This document shows, in pieces, positions 61,413 through 64,000 of a stretch of DNA of 64,000 bases. Location of the stretch: assembly GCA_965546615.1 (NCBI GenBank), contig CBEUVQ010000003.1, positions 1-64,000 of the forward strand, given 5' to 3'. Origin of the DNA: CBEUVQ01 sp965546615. Lineage in GTDB: Bacteria; Bacillota; Desulfotomaculia; Desulfotomaculales; Desulfohalotomaculaceae. Numbering within the stretch: position 1 is the first letter of the stretch; each line of letters starts with the position of its first letter. The position numbers and the translations under genes were made by a program. The notes beneath the pieces were generated by a model. It searched no databases. It was not told where the DNA came from and saw only the letters and a program-made list of their open reading frames with translations.

Positions 61413-62366
61413 GTGGACAATAAGAAAATTGCTACCCGTGAGGCTTACGGTAAAACACTGTTGGCTATCGGCAGAGAAAACGAGAATGTTGTGGTGCTGG
61501 ATGCAGATTTATCGAAGTCAACCAAAACTTATGATTTCAGCAGGCATTATCCGGAGCGGTTTTTTAACATGGGCATTGCCGAAGCAAACATGATGGCAAC
61601 TGCTGCCGGATTTGCCGCTGCCGGGAAAATACCGTTCTGCAGCACTTTCGCGGTATTTGCAACCGGGCGGGCTTATGATCAAGTGCGCAACAGCATTGCC
61701 TACCCGCGTTTAAACGTAAAAATTGCCGCCACTCATGCCGGAGTTACTGTCGGTGAGGACGGCGGCTCGCATCAATCTGTTGAGGATCTCGCCATTATGC
61801 GGGCGCTGCCCGGCTTTACCATTTTTGTTCCGGCAGATGCGGTGGAAACCGAGGCCTGTATTCGCGCAGCTTGCGAAATTGACGGTCCGGTATATATACG
61901 CTTAGGGCGTTCCGGTGTGCCGGTTATTCACGATAAGGATAACTTTAAGTTTACCCCCGGAGAAGCTGTGCAGCTGCGGGACGGTGATGCTGCCACCATC
62001 ATTGCCACCGGTATTATGGTCGGCGAAGCATTGAAAGCGGCAGATATGATGGCGCGCGAGGGGATTAATGTACGGGTGTTGGATGTACATACCGTTAAAC
62101 CGCTGGACATTGCGGCGGTGGTTGATGCTGCCCGGCACACCGGTGCGATAGTTACCGCTGAGGAACACAGTATTATCGGCGGTTTGGGCAGTGCGGTGGC
62201 AGAAACTTTATCGGAACACTGCCCGGTGCCGTTAAAGAGAGTGGGCGTGCGCGATACGTTTGGTGAATCAGGTAAGCCTGCCGAGCTGTTGGAGCATTTC
62301 GGCCTTACCGCAGCCCACATTATGGAAGCGGTAAGCAAAGTAATCGAAAAGAAATCGGCCAAGTAA
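61413..62366 (+). CDS. Transketolase, C-terminal subunit
   Basis: 317 residues from GTG, with GGGGGATTT upstream. Holds the pyrimidine-binding and C-terminal domains: RFFNMGIAEANMMATAAGFA (with the ThDP-activating Glu), FATGRAYDQVRNSIAYP, HAGVTVGEDGGSHQSVEDLA, VYIRLGRSG and the C-terminal ATGIMVGEALKAADMM and HSIIGGLGSAVAE. Works as partner of the 60418-61236 product. The halves are usually adjacent or overlapping; here they are separated by repeat debris. Confidence 0.95.
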   Translation: MDNKKIATREAYGKTLLAIGRENENVVVLDADLSKSTKTYDFSRHYPERFFNMGIAEANMMATAAGFAAAGKIPFCSTFAVFATGRAYDQVRNSIAYPRLNVKIAATHAGVTVGEDGGSHQSVEDLAIMRALPGFTIFVPADAVETEACIRAACEIDGPVYIRLGRSGVPVIHDKDNFKFTPGEAVQLRDGDAATIIATGIMVGEALKAADMMAREGINVRVLDVHTVKPLDIAAVVDAARHTGAIVTAEEHSIIGGLGSAVAETLSEHCPVPLKRVGVRDTFGESGKPAELLEHFGLTAAHIMEAVSKVIEKKSAK

Positions 62367-62372
62367 ACGCGT

Positions 62373-63548
62373 ATGCAAAAACCGGCCGTTAAAACAGTTG
62401 AGCCGCTGTGGACGAAAAATTTTATTTTAATCACAGTGACCAACCTGTTGATTTTTTTGGGTTTTCAACTGCTGCTGCCCACTATACCGGTATATGTCAC
62501 TGAGCTGGGCGGCAAAGAAAGTATGGTTGGTTTGGTGGTCGGTGTGTTTACGATATCTGCCGTTGCGGTACGGCCGTTTGTCGGCCAAGCGTTGGACAGG
62601 CACGGCCGCAAACCGCTTTTGGCAGTTGGTTTGACAGTGTTTATTGCTGCTGCCGTTTTATATAACTGGGCGTCTTCGGTGGCGGTGCTGCTTTTCTTAC
62701 GGCTTATTCACGGCTTTGGCTGGGGAGCAAGCAGTACTGCAGCCGGTACGGTGGCTGCCGATGTAGTGCCAAAGACCCGCTTGGGTGAAGGGATGGGTTA
62801 CTTTGGTTTGGCGGCGACACTGTCTATGGCGGTGGCACCGGCACTGGGCCTGCTGATTATTAAAGATTACAGCTTTACGCTGCTGTTCTTTTGCTCGGCA
62901 GCGCTGGCAGCGGCGGCGCTGGTTTTAAGCTCCTTCATCACTTCGGAAGTAAAACCGGATGCAAAAGAAATGAAAAAGGGCCGGGACGCGATGTTTGAGC
63001 GGCAGGCTTACCGCCCTTCGGCGGTAATGTTTTTTGTTACCGCCACTTATGGCGGGGTGGTATCTTTTATTGCTCTCTATGCCGGCCAGCGCGGCATTGA
63101 AAATATCGGGATATTTTTTACTGTTTATGCGGCAGTGTTATCACTTTCCCGACCGATATTCGGAGCAGTGCTGGACAGAAAGGGTTTTGACATTGTGGTC
63201 ATCCCGGGAATAATTTTGGTAGCGGCGGCGCTGCCGGTTTTAAGCGCTGCTGACAGCCTGGCGATGTTTTTGCTGGCTGCTGTGCTGTATGCTTTGGGCT
63301 TTGGGGCGGTGCATCCCGCCATGCAGGCGATGGCGGTGAAAAATCTGCCGCCGCACCGTCGGGGAGCGGCCAACGGCACGTTTTTCTCTGCCTTCGACTT
63401 AGGCATCGGAACCGGCTCGGTGGTGTTGGGAGCGGTATCCCAATCAGTCGGTTACGCAGCGATGTATTTAATTGCTGTAATACCGGCATTAATCGCATTG
63501 ATTTTATATATCATGCTTGGCAAAAAACAATTAACCATGAAAACCTAA
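62373..63548 (+). CDS. Major facilitator superfamily transporter
   Basis: 391 residues, about 12 membrane segments. MFS loop signature GQALDRHGRKPLLAVG between segments 2 and 3 and its second-half echo GAVLDRKGFDIVVIPG; LRLIHGFGWGASSTAAGTVAADVVPKTRLGEGMGYFG is typical of drug-efflux and sugar-phosphate-efflux members. The substrate is unknown. It starts six bases after the transketolase stop without a clear ribosome binding site, so it may rely on coupled translation. Confidence 0.88.
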   Translation: MQKPAVKTVEPLWTKNFILITVTNLLIFLGFQLLLPTIPVYVTELGGKESMVGLVVGVFTISAVAVRPFVGQALDRHGRKPLLAVGLTVFIAAAVLYNWASSVAVLLFLRLIHGFGWGASSTAAGTVAADVVPKTRLGEGMGYFGLAATLSMAVAPALGLLIIKDYSFTLLFFCSAALAAAALVLSSFITSEVKPDAKEMKKGRDAMFERQAYRPSAVMFFVTATYGGVVSFIALYAGQRGIENIGIFFTVYAAVLSLSRPIFGAVLDRKGFDIVVIPGIILVAAALPVLSAADSLAMFLLAAVLYALGFGAVHPAMQAMAVKNLPPHRRGAANGTFFSAFDLGIGTGSVVLGAVSQSVGYAAMYLIAVIPALIALILYIMLGKKQLTMKT

Positions 63549-63577
63549 CCTTGGGGTTACCCCGGTTAGGTTTTTTG
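63541..63577 (+). terminator. Strong terminator after the MFS gene
   Basis: AACCTAACC (63542-63550)/GGTTAGGTT (63564-63572) with an inner GGGG/CCCC, followed by a T-run. The stem starts in the last codons of the gene. Confidence 0.9.
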
Positions 63578-63781
63578 TTTGCATGCTGCAGGGGCGGTTT
63601 TTTATGCCTGGCGGGTTAGTTTTACCACAAATTACTTCAAAAAATTACCTGTAACGGAAAAGGAATTTAGTTTAACATGTCGAAAGTTAAAAGATGTTAT
63701 GAGAAGAAATCATTATATGTAAAGCGCGAACCAGCCACTTAAACAGCTGCTGTAAAGACCTGATATGGGGGTTTTTTATTA

Positions 63782-64000
63782 GTGATACATTTTTACAACG
63801 TAACAAAGCTTTACAATAACGGGGTGAAAGCTCTTTCTGATATAACTTTTCGCATCCGCAGAGGAGAATTTGTTTTTTTGGTGGGCCAAAGCGGGGCCGG
63901 CAAATCCACGCTGATGAAGATGATTTACCGCGAGGTGCTGCCTACCCGGGGCCAAGTGATGTTTAACGGCAAAAATATTATGCGCCTGCGTTCCCGCGAA
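63782..64000 (+). CDS. ftsE: Cell-division ATP-binding protein FtsE, N-terminal part
   Basis: The first 73 residues, cut by the window end. GTG start with GGGGG about 12 bases upstream. ABC ATPase: HFYNVTKLYNNGVKALSDIT, Walker A VGQSGAGKSTLMKMI, and the FtsE-typical IYREVLPTRGQVMFNG with an aromatic stacking region before it. FtsE with FtsX activates peptidoglycan hydrolases at division or sporulation; ftsX is expected just outside. A lone Spo0A-type TGTCGAA (63678-63684) lies upstream. Confidence 0.93.
   Translation, partial: MIHFYNVTKLYNNGVKALSDITFRIRRGEFVFLVGQSGAGKSTLMKMIYREVLPTRGQVMFNGKNIMRLRSRE

Noticed and set aside
63678..63684. Single Spo0A-type TGTCGAA upstream of ftsE
   Set aside because: A lone 7-base match is expected several times by chance in 64 kb on both strands; kept only as a note.

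Overview
The window looks like a chromosomal segment of an endospore-forming Firmicute (Clostridia-type or Dethiobacter-like; the species cannot be named from the sequence). The evidence is the order murA - spoIID - spoIIQ - spoIIID - mbl, a YlmC/YmxH-type sporulation protein, AGGAGG-type ribosome binding sites, a SAM-I riboswitch on metK, and many surface proteins with SLH or copper-amine-oxidase-N ('stalk') domains. Almost every gene is on the + strand. The exceptions are one secreted stalk-domain protein (5566-6633) and a 31-codon ORF (43468-43563).

Layout. 1-5.4 kb: end of murA and the sporulation/shape genes, broken up by palindromic repeats and an intact REP-associated tyrosine transposase (RAYT). 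5.5-11.3 kb: secreted proteins, namely a stalk-domain protein, a 727-residue S-layer-like protein behind a long structured leader, a TolC-like protein and a lipoprotein. 11.5-21.7 kb: an AT-rich exopolysaccharide locus (O-antigen ligase/TPR protein, GT-C-like protein, polyprenyl sugar-phosphate transferase, Wzz-like protein, epimerase, GT4 glycosyltransferase, MurJ-type flippase) ending in an IS3 remnant and an epimerase fragment. 21.7-28 kb: galE, galU, VanZ-like protein, an unknown protein coupled to a CBS-GGDEF protein, a TagA-type ManNAc transferase and an LCP protein. 28-40.3 kb: an SLH protein, three paralogous exported FAD-dependent oxidoreductases with SLH-like tails, DUF5693, csaB and a phosphodiester glycosidase. 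40.6-49.7 kb: fabZ, tagO/wecA-like gene, a second galU, a phosphohexomutase, an SLH subtilase, a second murJ and a PRC-barrel protein. 49.7-64 kb: housekeeping genes (metK, comF, hpf, secA, prfB with the RF2 frameshift, yitT, split transketolase, an MFS transporter and the start of ftsE).

How the genes fit together. TagO/WecA-like and TagA start and extend a lipid-linked secondary cell-wall polymer, GalE/GalU/phosphohexomutase supply sugars, LCP attaches polymer to peptidoglycan, and CsaB pyruvylates it. Pyruvylated polymer is the known ligand of SLH domains, and the window encodes several SLH proteins (28112-29140, the subtilase, the FAD oxidoreductases). It therefore holds both the anchor and the anchored proteins of an SLH-type cell surface.

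The most unusual material: (1) a family of palindromic repeats sharing a GTAGGG...CCGTT frame but with different, internally complementary stems, often in inverted pairs (REPIN-like), sometimes supplying a gene's stop codon, and also lying inside the coding sequence of the RAYT and of a RAYT remnant at the same place; (2) the three exported flavoprotein paralogs with three different membrane or export signals; (3) an about 195-nt multi-hairpin leader before the S-layer-like gene; (4) an intergenic region with abutting DnaA boxes and an inverted pair of Spo0A-type boxes; (5) a 31-codon basic ORF with a strong ribosome binding site.
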